Made by a program: the position numbers and the translations under genes
Shown here: piece after piece, positions 26,729-34,565 of the stretch
Layout: every line of letters starts with the position of its first letter
How positions within the stretch are numbered: the stretch's first letter is position 1
Notes under the pieces: generated by a model
What the model was told of the DNA's origin: nothing
What the model saw: only the letters and a program-made list of their open reading frames with translations
The model's database searches: none
From: DATARH01 sp036268425
GTDB taxonomy: Bacteria > Pseudomonadota > Alphaproteobacteria > ATCC43930 > CGMCC-115725
DNA length: 64,000 nucleotides
Direction of reading: 5' to 3'
NCBI GenBank assembly: GCA_036268425.1
Contig: DATAUE010000013.1
Location: 1 to 64,000, forward strand

Positions 26729-26863
26729 GGCGGATGACGCTGCGCTCATCCGCTCTATTGTGCCTGCTATGCCTCAGTTGACCGCGTAGGGCGGATGAGC
26801 GAAGCGTTATCCGCCGCTTTTCGGTTCGGTGATGGCGGATTACGCAGCGCTCATCCGCCCTAC
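26729..26863. repeat. Three REP-like palindromic elements
   Basis: Three related imperfect palindromes lie between convergent genes: 26729-26753, 26786-26815 and 26834-26863. Each contains GGCGGAT...ATCCGCC around a short centre such as GAGCGAAGCGTT; two carry a flanking GTAGGG or CCCTAC. This is the REP-type consensus common in intergenic DNA of many Proteobacteria. They may act as transcript-end hairpins. Confidence 0.75.
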
Positions 26864-26871
26864 CTTGTCTG

Positions 26872-28050
26872 TCAGGCCTTCAGATCGACGATTTCGATCC
26901 AGTTCGGCATCTTGCCCATTGCGTGCTGCTTGATCGGGTCGAGGGCGCCGTTGCCGGGGCGGATCGCATAGACCGTCATGTGATTGGAATCGAGGCCGAC
27001 CGCCAGCAGAAATTTGCCGCGCGGTTCGATCGCAAAGCCTCGCGGCGTGGTTTCCGTAGGGTAGCGGCCGATCAGCGACAACGTGCCTTTTTCCTGGTCG
27101 ATGCGGAAGGCGACGAGGCTGCTGGTTTTGCGCTCGCTGCCATAGAGAAAATGCCCATCCGGCGACACATGCAGATCGGCCGCCGCGGGCGCTTCCTTCA
27201 ACGCGCCGGGCGCCAGCATGTCGACAAAGGCGATTTCCTTTAGCGTCCCGCTCGCCGGGTCGATCGCGTAACTGCCGATTGTCGCGGTCGTCTCCGTGAT
27301 CAGGAACAGAAACTTGCCGTTGGGGTGGATCGCCATATGGCGCGGCCCGGCGCCCTGTTTGGTCTTCACTTCGGCCGGCGTGTTGGGTGACACCATGCCG
27401 GTCGCCGCGTCGAACTTGAATTGCAGGATCACGTCCTGCGCCAGCACACTGCAATAGGCGTGCTTGTTCAACGCATCGAGGATCACGCAATGCGCTTTCG
27501 GGTGATCGGTGATGATCTGGTTGGGCGGCGCCTTGATGCGACCGTCGGCGTCGATGGCGTTGATCACCAGCTTACCCTGGGGATAGGAGGCGCAGAGCAG
27601 CCATTTGCCGGTATGGTCGATGCTCGTATAGGCGATGCTGGCGTCGAGCGGCGCGTTGCCGAGATGCTTGAGCTTGCCGCTCGCGGGGTCGATCGCAAAA
27701 CTCACGCCGGTGAATGGTTCACTGCGCAGCGCAACCTCGAGGAATTTATGATTTGGGCTGATTGCCATCGGCATGCTGGTCGGCGACGGCTTCACATCGG
27801 GGATCGTGGTCTGGTCGATCATCTCGAGGTCACCGTTGGCGCGGTTCATCGCCATGACATAAACTGAGGGATCACCGGCATTCGACACATAGACAACCGT
27901 TTCCGGGGTGCCTTCGGCCATTGCTTTGCGTACTCCGATCAGGGGTTGCGGCAGGATTCCACCAAGGGCGCCGAGGCTCGCGCCAAGCCCGGCCCCCAGG
28001 CCCAGCACGCGGCGTCGCGAGACGAATACGACAGGGGTTTTGTGGGTCAT
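26872..28050 (-). CDS. Exported beta-propeller protein of the lactonase (YncE/Pgl-like) family
   Basis: 392 residues; ATG at 28050 has AGGAGG 7 bases upstream. The N-terminus has a twin-arginine-type signal (VSRRRVLGLGAGLGASLGALGG). The body consists of repeated propeller blades with motifs such as AISPNHKFL, SIDHTGKWLLCASY, AIHPNGKFLFLI and HVSPDGHFLYGSERKT. This is the 6-phosphogluconolactonase-like fold, but export means it is not the cytoplasmic Pgl; periplasmic homologues have varied or unknown roles. The stop lies beside the REP-like repeats. It follows the GST gene by 11 bases and is probably cotranscribed with it. Confidence 0.85.
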   Translation of the reverse strand: MTHKTPVVFVSRRRVLGLGAGLGASLGALGGILPQPLIGVRKAMAEGTPETVVYVSNAGDPSVYVMAMNRANGDLEMIDQTTIPDVKPSPTSMPMAISPNHKFLEVALRSEPFTGVSFAIDPASGKLKHLGNAPLDASIAYTSIDHTGKWLLCASYPQGKLVINAIDADGRIKAPPNQIITDHPKAHCVILDALNKHAYCSVLAQDVILQFKFDAATGMVSPNTPAEVKTKQGAGPRHMAIHPNGKFLFLITETTATIGSYAIDPASGTLKEIAFVDMLAPGALKEAPAAADLHVSPDGHFLYGSERKTSSLVAFRIDQEKGTLSLIGRYPTETTPRGFAIEPRGKFLLAVGLDSNHMTVYAIRPGNGALDPIKQHAMGKMPNWIEIVDLKA

Positions 28051-28061
28051 CACCGGACCTC

Positions 28062-28682
28062 CTATCGTTGCAACGCGCGGGCTTCGCGCGCCGCCGGCCG
28101 CTCGGCGCAGCGTTGCAGCCACGCCGCGACATTCGGGAAGGGTCCGAGATCGATCCGCGCCGGCCGTGCCCAGGAAAGGATGCCGGCGACATTAAGGTCG
28201 GCGACCGTGAAATCCGCCCCGAGCAGGTAGGGCGACGCAGCGAGCGCCCCATCGAGCACGTTGAGCGGCGCCGCAAGCTGACGCTCGGAATCGTCGCCGA
28301 TCGCGGCGTCACGCTTGTCTTCGGGGTAGATCGCGCGGTGGAACAGCGCTGTCAGCACCGGACGCTCGACCTCGGTCATGCCCCAAAAGCTCCACTGCCA
28401 GGCATGCGCTTCGTCTTCGAGACGCGCCGGGTACAGACTGCCGTTGCTGTGCTTTTTTGCGAGGTACAGATTGATCGCCATCGATTCCCATACGATGACG
28501 CCATCATCGTCGATTGCCGGAACATGGCCATTGGGGTTGATCGCGAGGAATGCCGGGGTGCGCGTGCCACCCTGGTTCATGTCGGTCGGGATGTTTTCGT
28601 ATTCGATCCCGAGTTCCTTGGCCATCCAGAGCGTGCGAAACGCCCGCGACCGTGGGATGCCGTAGATCTTGAGCTTGGCCAT
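28062..28682 (-). CDS. Glutathione S-transferase family protein
   Basis: 206 residues. N-terminal thioredoxin-like domain with YGIPRSRAFRTLWMAKELG (the catalytic region carries Ser-Arg-Ala rather than Cys) and the cis-Pro loop NPNGHVPAIDDDG with ESMAINLYLA. C-terminal helical domain ends ADFTVADLNVAGILS, the conserved capping box. Likely cytoplasmic conjugation or detoxification. It shares a probable operon with the propeller gene; GAGGG precedes the ATG. Confidence 0.88.
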   Translation of the reverse strand: MAKLKIYGIPRSRAFRTLWMAKELGIEYENIPTDMNQGGTRTPAFLAINPNGHVPAIDDDGVIVWESMAINLYLAKKHSNGSLYPARLEDEAHAWQWSFWGMTEVERPVLTALFHRAIYPEDKRDAAIGDDSERQLAAPLNVLDGALAASPYLLGADFTVADLNVAGILSWARPARIDLGPFPNVAAWLQRCAERPAAREARALQR

Positions 28683-28826
28683 GCGCCCCTCCCTCTGCCT
28701 CGGCCCTCTGGCCTGTTGAGCAAGGGTCGCACGACCGGCAGTCTCGGGGCAATCGGCTGCATGATTCGGCAGAGCAGCAGCCGAACGAGGCCCTTCCGCG
28801 GAAAGGCCTCGCCATAATCGGCAGCG

Positions 28827-29072
28827 TCAGTTCGAGGTGCAGACCTTGACGGTCTTCATCGCGCCTTCGGCCTCGGTGCGGGTTTTGTAGACGACGCCGT
28901 CAGGGCCGACGACCGTCGATTCCGTAGTCGTCGGCTTCTTGTCGACGATCGTGCATTTCTTGGTGTGCATATCCTGCACGATGAAATAGGACGATGAATC
29001 CTGGGCAAACGCCGCAACCGGAAGCGCCAGCGCCGAGGTAACGGCAGCAATCGTCGCAAAACGTCGGAGCAT
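28827..29072 (-). CDS. Small secreted protein, function unknown
   Basis: 81 residues with a clear signal peptide (MLRRFATIAAVTSALALPVAAFA, cleaved before QDSSS). The mature part, about 58 residues, has two Cys (HTKKCTIVD and VKVCTSN) that could form one disulfide, and is rich in Thr/Lys. The same pattern (short exported protein ending MKTVKVC) is frequent in alphaproteobacteria as a hypothetical protein. AAAGGAAAG precedes the ATG. Confidence 0.8.
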   Translation of the reverse strand: MLRRFATIAAVTSALALPVAAFAQDSSSYFIVQDMHTKKCTIVDKKPTTTESTVVGPDGVVYKTRTEAEGAMKTVKVCTSN

Positions 29073-29286
29073 GATTTGGCTTTCCTTTAATACTCAAGAC
29101 GCGATATGCGCCCTGAGATGGCAGCCTAACGTGCTGCACATAATTCGTATTCCGCATCGGAGCGCGCTCTATTTCAAAAATATATTCAATATTTATTGGA
29201 ACAAACCGATAATGGACGATTATTGTCCAATTTGACACCCGTGATATTCAACCCAAGATCACAGTGACGTGGCTGGAGGAAGCCGC
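29073..29286. promoter_or_regulatory. AT-rich divergent promoter region with palindromes
   Basis: The stretch from about 29150 to 29260 is markedly AT-rich for this genome. It holds CAATA-TT-TATTG (29187-29198) and TGGAC-N7-GTCCA (29213-29229). It lies between the small secreted protein and the hydrolase operon, so a repressor or LysR-type site is plausible; none is identified. Confidence 0.45.
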
Positions 29287-30129
29287 ATGCCTCATACCGT
29301 CGAGATGATGACCGTCGCCGGCGCTCGCATCCGGCTGTTTCGCGGCGACCCGCCTCCCGATCAGACGACCGGAGCACCGCCGCTGGTGTTTTTGCACGGC
29401 GCCGGCGGCCATACCGGCTGGATGGCGTTTCTTGAGGAATTGTCGGCGCGGTTTACGGTCTACGCGCCGGAGCATCCGGGATTTGGCCAGTCCGATGACC
29501 CGCCCTGGCTCGACGAGATTGCCGATCTCGCCTATTTCCACCTCGACCTGCTACGCGCGCTCAGCCTCGATCGAGTGCATCTGGTCGGCACTTCGCTGGG
29601 CGGCTGGGTCGCGGCCGAGATGGCGGTGCGCAGCACGGCGCAGCTCCTGAGCCTGACCTTGGTCGGGGCGGTCGGTATTACCGCCGGCGGCGAACCAATC
29701 CCCGACATCTTCCGCATGTCGGTGGACGAAAATCTGCGCCGCTTTTACGCCGATCCCCAACGCGCGGCGCGCCGCCTCGGCGACATGGCACGGGTCGATA
29801 TGGACGTCGTCGCGAAAAACCGCGCCGCGGTTATGCGCCTCGCCTACCGCCCGCGTTTCTACAACCCAGGCCTCGCCAGATGGCTGCACCGCGTCGACAT
29901 ACCGACCCTGTTGCTATGGGGCGCCAAGGACGGCCTCGTACCGCCGGCCTTCGGCGAGGCTTACCACGCTTTGATCCCCGGCTCGCGCCTTGTGGTGCTG
30001 CCGAACGCCGGCCACGCCCCGTTCGACGAACAGAAAGACGCATTCATCGCCGCGTTTCTCGATTTTATCGGCTTACAAGGCCGCACGACAACGCCCAACG
30101 CCATTTCGGACCATCGATCACATTTCTGA
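29287..30129 (+). CDS. Alpha/beta-hydrolase, first gene of a four-gene run
   Basis: 280 residues; ATG at 29287 preceded by GGAGGAAG. Motifs: FLHGAGGHTGWM (oxyanion hole), PGFGQSDDP, nucleophile elbow GTSLGGWVAAEM, LLLWGAKDGLVPP (Asp) and NAGHAPFDEQ (His). Reads as a meta-cleavage-product hydrolase/esterase type enzyme. It is followed 18 bases later by an amidohydrolase and 30 bases after that by a RibD-C protein, all on the same strand. Confidence 0.87.
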   Translation: MPHTVEMMTVAGARIRLFRGDPPPDQTTGAPPLVFLHGAGGHTGWMAFLEELSARFTVYAPEHPGFGQSDDPPWLDEIADLAYFHLDLLRALSLDRVHLVGTSLGGWVAAEMAVRSTAQLLSLTLVGAVGITAGGEPIPDIFRMSVDENLRRFYADPQRAARRLGDMARVDMDVVAKNRAAVMRLAYRPRFYNPGLARWLHRVDIPTLLLWGAKDGLVPPAFGEAYHALIPGSRLVVLPNAGHAPFDEQKDAFIAAFLDFIGLQGRTTTPNAISDHRSHF

Positions 30130-30147
30130 CAGCCAAGGAGAGTTCCA

Positions 30148-30960
30148 ATGCTGATCGTCGATGCTCAGATCCATCTCTGGGAAAAAGGTACGCCTTCCCC
30201 TCATCATCGTCAGACCCCCTACTCGGCAGAGCAGGCAATCGCCGGGATGGATACAGCCGGTGTGGATCGCGCGCTGATCCACCCCGTCTTGTGGGATCCG
30301 GACTCCAACGAATTGGCGAGTGAGGCCGTTCGAGCATATCCGGACCGCTTCGCCATTATGGGCTGGTTCTACCTGGACGAGCCGCAGAGCCGCGCGCTCA
30401 TCGAACATTGGAAGGACGGACCGGGGAAGCTTGGCCTTCGGTTCTACTTCAACGAGCGTCATAAGGAAGAGTGGATGACCGACGGGACGCTCGATTGGCT
30501 GTGGCCTGCCGCCGAACGCGCGGGCGTCCCCGTGTCGCTTGCCGCCGCCATGTTTCTGCCGACCGTCGGCAAGATCGCCGAGCGGCATCCCGGCCTGAAA
30601 CTGATCGTCGACCATATGGGCGTCCCGCGAGCCAGCAAAGGCGAAGCCGCCTATCGGTTCCAGCCGGACTTGCTGGCGCTGGCCAAGTATCCCAACATCG
30701 CGGTCAAGGCGACGGGCCAGGCGGGCTACGCCGAAGACGGATATCCGTTCCGCAGTCTTCACCCGCACCTGCACCGCTGCTTCGACGCATTCGGTCCTGA
30801 CCGGATGTTCTGGGGCACGGACATCACGCGGATGCCGTGCTCCTGGCGGCAATGCATAACCTTGTTTACCGAGGAACTGCCCTGGCTAAAGGGGCGCGAT
30901 CTCGATCTGGTCATGGGTGAATCAGTCTGTCATTGGCTGGGCTGGAAACTCCCTGCTTGA
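30148..30960 (+). CDS. Amidohydrolase-2 family metal-dependent hydrolase
   Basis: 270 residues of the TIM-barrel amidohydrolase-2 family: IVDAQIHLWEKG at the start (a Gln replaces the first metal His, a known subfamily feature), LIVDHMGVPR, NIAVKATGQAGY and FWGTDITRMPC with the late Asp ligand. Related enzymes are decarboxylases, hydratases or lactonases of aromatic pathways. Context with an alpha/beta-hydrolase suggests ring-cleavage or lactone chemistry, but this is inference. Confidence 0.85.
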   Translation: MLIVDAQIHLWEKGTPSPHHRQTPYSAEQAIAGMDTAGVDRALIHPVLWDPDSNELASEAVRAYPDRFAIMGWFYLDEPQSRALIEHWKDGPGKLGLRFYFNERHKEEWMTDGTLDWLWPAAERAGVPVSLAAAMFLPTVGKIAERHPGLKLIVDHMGVPRASKGEAAYRFQPDLLALAKYPNIAVKATGQAGYAEDGYPFRSLHPHLHRCFDAFGPDRMFWGTDITRMPCSWRQCITLFTEELPWLKGRDLDLVMGESVCHWLGWKLPA

Positions 30961-30990
30961 GCATTCTCCATCCGACCGGAAGGACCGGGC

Positions 30991-31683
30991 ATGAAACCTT
31001 ACGTGATCTGCCACATGGTCTCGAGCGTGGACGGCCGCATCCGGAGCAGTCGGTGGCGGCCGGAAGGGGTCAACTCGGGAGGCTTGTTCGAGCGCCTGCA
31101 TAACCTGCTCGATGGCGATGCGTGGCTCGTCGGCCGCGTGACGGGTCAGGAGTTTGCCAGGGCCGAGACTTATTCCGATAGAGCCGACCGTGTTTATCCA
31201 CGCGAAGCCTGGTTCGCCCGGCGCGACGCCACGGCTTACGGCGTCGTGCTCGACGCACACGGCAAGATCGCCTGGGGGCGCTCCGACATCGGCGGCGACC
31301 CGATCGTCGCCGTGTTGACCGAAAACGTATCGGGTGCACACCTGCAGAGCCTGCAGACGGATGGCGTTTCCTACATCTTCGCCGGCAAGCACGATCTCGA
31401 CCTGGAATTGGCGCTTAATTCCCTGAATCACGAATTGGGAATTGAACGCCTGCTTATCGAAGGTGGCGGCACCACAAATGGCGCTTTTCTTCGCGCCGGT
31501 CTGATCGACGAGATCAGCCTGGCGATTCTACCCGGCATAGACGGCGCTAAAGGTGCGCCAAGTGTTTTCGACTCCGGCGATGAGGTAACCGCTGCTGCAC
31601 CGGTCCGGATGATGACGCTTGAAAGCAGTCAGGTGCTTGACGGCGGCGCGATTTGGCTCCGCTATCGCCTCCGCAACGGCTGA
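30991..31683 (+). CDS. RibD C-terminal-domain (dihydrofolate-reductase-like) reductase
   Basis: 230 residues: YVICHMVSSVDGRI, YGVVLDAHGKIAWG, then the signature LLIEGGGTTNGAFLRAGLIDEISLAILPG, typical of the RibD-C/DHFR-like NADPH reductase fold without the deaminase domain. Stand-alone members act in riboflavin-like reductions or as uncharacterised reductases. Third gene of the run starting at 29287. Confidence 0.87.
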   Translation: MKPYVICHMVSSVDGRIRSSRWRPEGVNSGGLFERLHNLLDGDAWLVGRVTGQEFARAETYSDRADRVYPREAWFARRDATAYGVVLDAHGKIAWGRSDIGGDPIVAVLTENVSGAHLQSLQTDGVSYIFAGKHDLDLELALNSLNHELGIERLLIEGGGTTNGAFLRAGLIDEISLAILPGIDGAKGAPSVFDSGDEVTAAAPVRMMTLESSQVLDGGAIWLRYRLRNG

Positions 31684-31807
31684 TGTCGCCGTCGCCCCAT
31701 CCGAGCGGTCGGCGCGGCCCGGCGGCTCCGGAAAGCCCTTCCCTTTGCGGATGTCTCAATATTCTCGTGGCGATCGCCAGCCGCGAAGCGAGAAGCAGGC
31801 CACATAT

Positions 31808-32599
31808 ATGAATGACGCGCCGGAATACGGAGTCTTGAGCAAGGTCCCGGAAGTTACTCTCGTCTTCTGGATCATCAAGATCGCGGCAACGACGCTCGGC
31901 GAGACCGGCGGCGACACCGTCACCATGACGTTCAATTGGGGCTATCTCGCCGGCACGGCCTTGTTCTTCGGGTGCCTTATCGCGCTGGTCGGCCTGCAGA
32001 TCCTTGCCAAGCATTTCAACGCCTTCCTCTATTGGGCAACAATCGTTGCCTCGACAACCTTCGGCACAACAATGGCCGACTTCGCCGACCGCTCGCTTGG
32101 CATCGGCTATACCGGAGGCTCATCGTTGCTGTTCATCGGCCTCGCGGGCGTGCTTGCGCTCTGGTACGGGTCCGCGGGCACCGTGTCGGTCGACACCGTC
32201 AACACGCCGAAGGTTGAGGCGTTCTACTGGGCCGCGATCACCATGTCGCAAACCTTAGGTACCGCGCTGGGCGACTGGATGGCCGATACCGGCGGCCTCG
32301 GCTATGAAGGGGGTGCGCTGATCTTTGCCGGCGGGCTTGCCGTGGTACTTGGCCTCTATTTTTGGAGCAATGTCTCGCGCGTCCTGCTCTTTTGGGCGGC
32401 CTTCATCCTGACCCGACCGCTTGGCGCCACAGTCGGCGATTTTCTCGACAAGCCGGTCAGCGATGGCGGTCTCGCGCTCAGCCGTCCACTGGCCTCCGGC
32501 GCCATCGCCATCTTTATTCTGATCTGTCTGTTCACGCTGCCGCAGCGCGCCGGCCGGCACCCGACAACATCAAACGCACTCGCATCGTCCCGCAATTAG
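31808..32599 (+). CDS. Multi-pass membrane protein of COG4705 type with four internal repeats
   Basis: 263 residues; ATG at 31808. About eight membrane helices, with a recurring signature at the start of each quarter: TTLGETGGD (28-36), TTFGTTMAD (83-91), TLGTALGD (149-156) and RPLGATVGD (203-211). A conserved Asp closes each, suggesting four internally duplicated helix pairs. Members are annotated only as uncharacterised membrane-anchored proteins. It lies at the end of the plus-strand run and is convergent with the acyl-CoA dehydrogenase. Confidence 0.8.
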   Translation: MNDAPEYGVLSKVPEVTLVFWIIKIAATTLGETGGDTVTMTFNWGYLAGTALFFGCLIALVGLQILAKHFNAFLYWATIVASTTFGTTMADFADRSLGIGYTGGSSLLFIGLAGVLALWYGSAGTVSVDTVNTPKVEAFYWAAITMSQTLGTALGDWMADTGGLGYEGGALIFAGGLAVVLGLYFWSNVSRVLLFWAAFILTRPLGATVGDFLDKPVSDGGLALSRPLASGAIAIFILICLFTLPQRAGRHPTTSNALASSRN

Positions 32600-32633
32600 C
32601 GGCAGCCGCCCCTCGGGGGAATTCACCAACCGG

Positions 32634-34394
32634 CTAAAACAGATCGGTGTCCAAGCCGAGTACGGTCGCCCCACCCATGATCGCCGGCAGGTATGACGGC
32701 GCGCGCGGCAGGTAATGCTCGGCATAGAACAGCGCCGTCGTGCGCTTGGCAGCGGCGAAGGCGGCGTCGCGACGCCGGGCGGCAAGAGCGAGGCGGGTCA
32801 TCAGCCAGCCGCCGGCAACAGTGCCGAACAGCGCAAGGTACGGCGCCGATCCGGCCGCCGCGACCGCCGGGTCGGCCGCGACCAGCCATGCCGTAGCGCA
32901 CTCGACCGCGTCGAGGCCCTCTGCAAGGCCGCGGTGCAGCACCTGCCATTCCGCCTTGCCGCCGATCTCGGTCAAGGTCGCACCCATTTCGGCGAACAGT
33001 TCGCGTGCCGCCTCGCCCTTGTCGCGGCTGAGCTTGCGGCCGACGAGATCGTTGGCCTGGATGCCGTTGGTGCCCTCATAGATCGGCGCGATACGGGCAT
33101 CGCGAAAATATTGCGCGGCGCCGGTTTCCTCGACGTAGCCCATGCCGCCATGCACCTGCACGCCGGTTGAGGCTACCTCTACGCCGAGATCGGTGCACCA
33201 CGCCTTGACCACCGGGATCAGCAGGTCGGCGCGCCGCTCGGCCCGGAACCGCGCTTCGCCTTCCGGCGCCCGACGACTCTCGTCAATCGCCGCCGCCGCG
33301 AGATAGGTCACCGCTCGCATCGCTTCGATTGCACTGCGCATCGACAGCAGCATGCGGCGGACGTCGGGATGCTGGATGATCGGCGGCGGCGCCCCACCGA
33401 GTGCCGAGCGCACCGCACCGACCGGGAAACCCTGTACCCGCGCCCGGGCATAGTCGCGCGCCTGCTGATAGGCGCGTTCGCCAATCGCGACGCCTTGCAG
33501 GCCGACCAGCAGGCGCTCGCTGTTCATCATCGTAAACATATATTCGAGGCCGCGGTTTTCCTCGCCGATGCGCCAGCCGACAGCCCCCTCCCCACTGTCG
33601 CCGTAGGCCATCACACAGGTCGGCGACGCATGGATCCCGAGCTTTTCCTCAAGGCTCAGCACACGCACATCGTTGCGCTCGCCAGGCTTGCCGTCGCCGT
33701 CAGGGAGAAATTTCGGCACCAGGAACAGCGAGATGCCGCGGCTGCCGGGTGGCGCATCCGAGGTGCGCGCCAGCACCATGTGGATGATATTGTCGCTGAG
33801 GTCATGGTCACCGTAGGAGATAAACATCTTCTGGCCGGAGACGCGGTAATGCTCGCCCCAGCGCGCGTCACGGCTCGGCATGGCGCGGGTGCGCAAGGCA
33901 CCGAGATCGGAACCGGCCTGCGGCTCGGTCAGGTTCATCGTGCCGGCCCATTCGCCGGACACCAGCTTGCGAAGATATTGCTCTTTCTGCGCCGTCGAGC
34001 CGTGCAACTGCAGCATCTCGATTGCACCGAAATTCAATAGCGGGCACAGCGCCCAGGCCATGCAGGCCGAGTTCAGCATTTCGACGACGGCGGTCGCCAG
34101 CGGAACCGGCAAACCCTGGCCGCCGTACTCAGGATGGCTCGCCAACCCCATCCAGCCACCCTCGACATATCGGCGATAGGCCGCGCGAAACCCCGGCGGG
34201 GTACGCACGACGCCATTTTCGAGGACACTGCCGACGCGGTCACCCGGCTGGTTCAGCGGATCGAGTTCGACCGTCGCAAATTTCCCCGCCTCCTCAAGGA
34301 TGGCATCGGCGAGATCGGCCGCGTCGCCCTGCTCGAGCCCCGCCACCGTATCCATCACAAAGCGCATCTCGGCAAGCGGGGCGGCGTACGGCAT
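32634..34394 (-). CDS. Acyl-CoA dehydrogenase, DmdC-like long form
   Basis: 586 residues; ATG at 34394 preceded by GAGGAAGC. FAD-dependent alpha-beta desaturation of an acyl-CoA. Landmarks: YGGQGLP, MNLTEPQAGSDLG, KMFISYGDHDL, then the C-terminal VQVHGGMGYVEETGAAQYFRDARIAPIYEGTNGIQANDL, in which the YEGTNGI Glu region is the catalytic base area. The extended C-terminus (about 150 residues beyond) resembles the 3-methylmercaptopropionyl-CoA dehydrogenase (DmdC) and long-chain ACAD subgroups. Electrons go to electron-transfer flavoprotein. Substrate not determined. Confidence 0.92.
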   Translation of the reverse strand: MPYAAPLAEMRFVMDTVAGLEQGDAADLADAILEEAGKFATVELDPLNQPGDRVGSVLENGVVRTPPGFRAAYRRYVEGGWMGLASHPEYGGQGLPVPLATAVVEMLNSACMAWALCPLLNFGAIEMLQLHGSTAQKEQYLRKLVSGEWAGTMNLTEPQAGSDLGALRTRAMPSRDARWGEHYRVSGQKMFISYGDHDLSDNIIHMVLARTSDAPPGSRGISLFLVPKFLPDGDGKPGERNDVRVLSLEEKLGIHASPTCVMAYGDSGEGAVGWRIGEENRGLEYMFTMMNSERLLVGLQGVAIGERAYQQARDYARARVQGFPVGAVRSALGGAPPPIIQHPDVRRMLLSMRSAIEAMRAVTYLAAAAIDESRRAPEGEARFRAERRADLLIPVVKAWCTDLGVEVASTGVQVHGGMGYVEETGAAQYFRDARIAPIYEGTNGIQANDLVGRKLSRDKGEAARELFAEMGATLTEIGGKAEWQVLHRGLAEGLDAVECATAWLVAADPAVAAAGSAPYLALFGTVAGGWLMTRLALAARRRDAAFAAAKRTTALFYAEHYLPRAPSYLPAIMGGATVLGLDTDLF

Positions 34395-34565
34395 CAGACT
34401 GCTTCCTCACAACAAAAGGCAGCGATGCAAACGCGCACAGGCACCGCTGTCAACAAGTCCGAACCGGAACACTACGCCACCTGAGCCGGACGAGACGCGG
34501 ATGTTGCCGAAGCCGTGTCGCGGCTGCTTGTGCGGTCGTCTACACCAGCGGTCGGGACTTATCGG

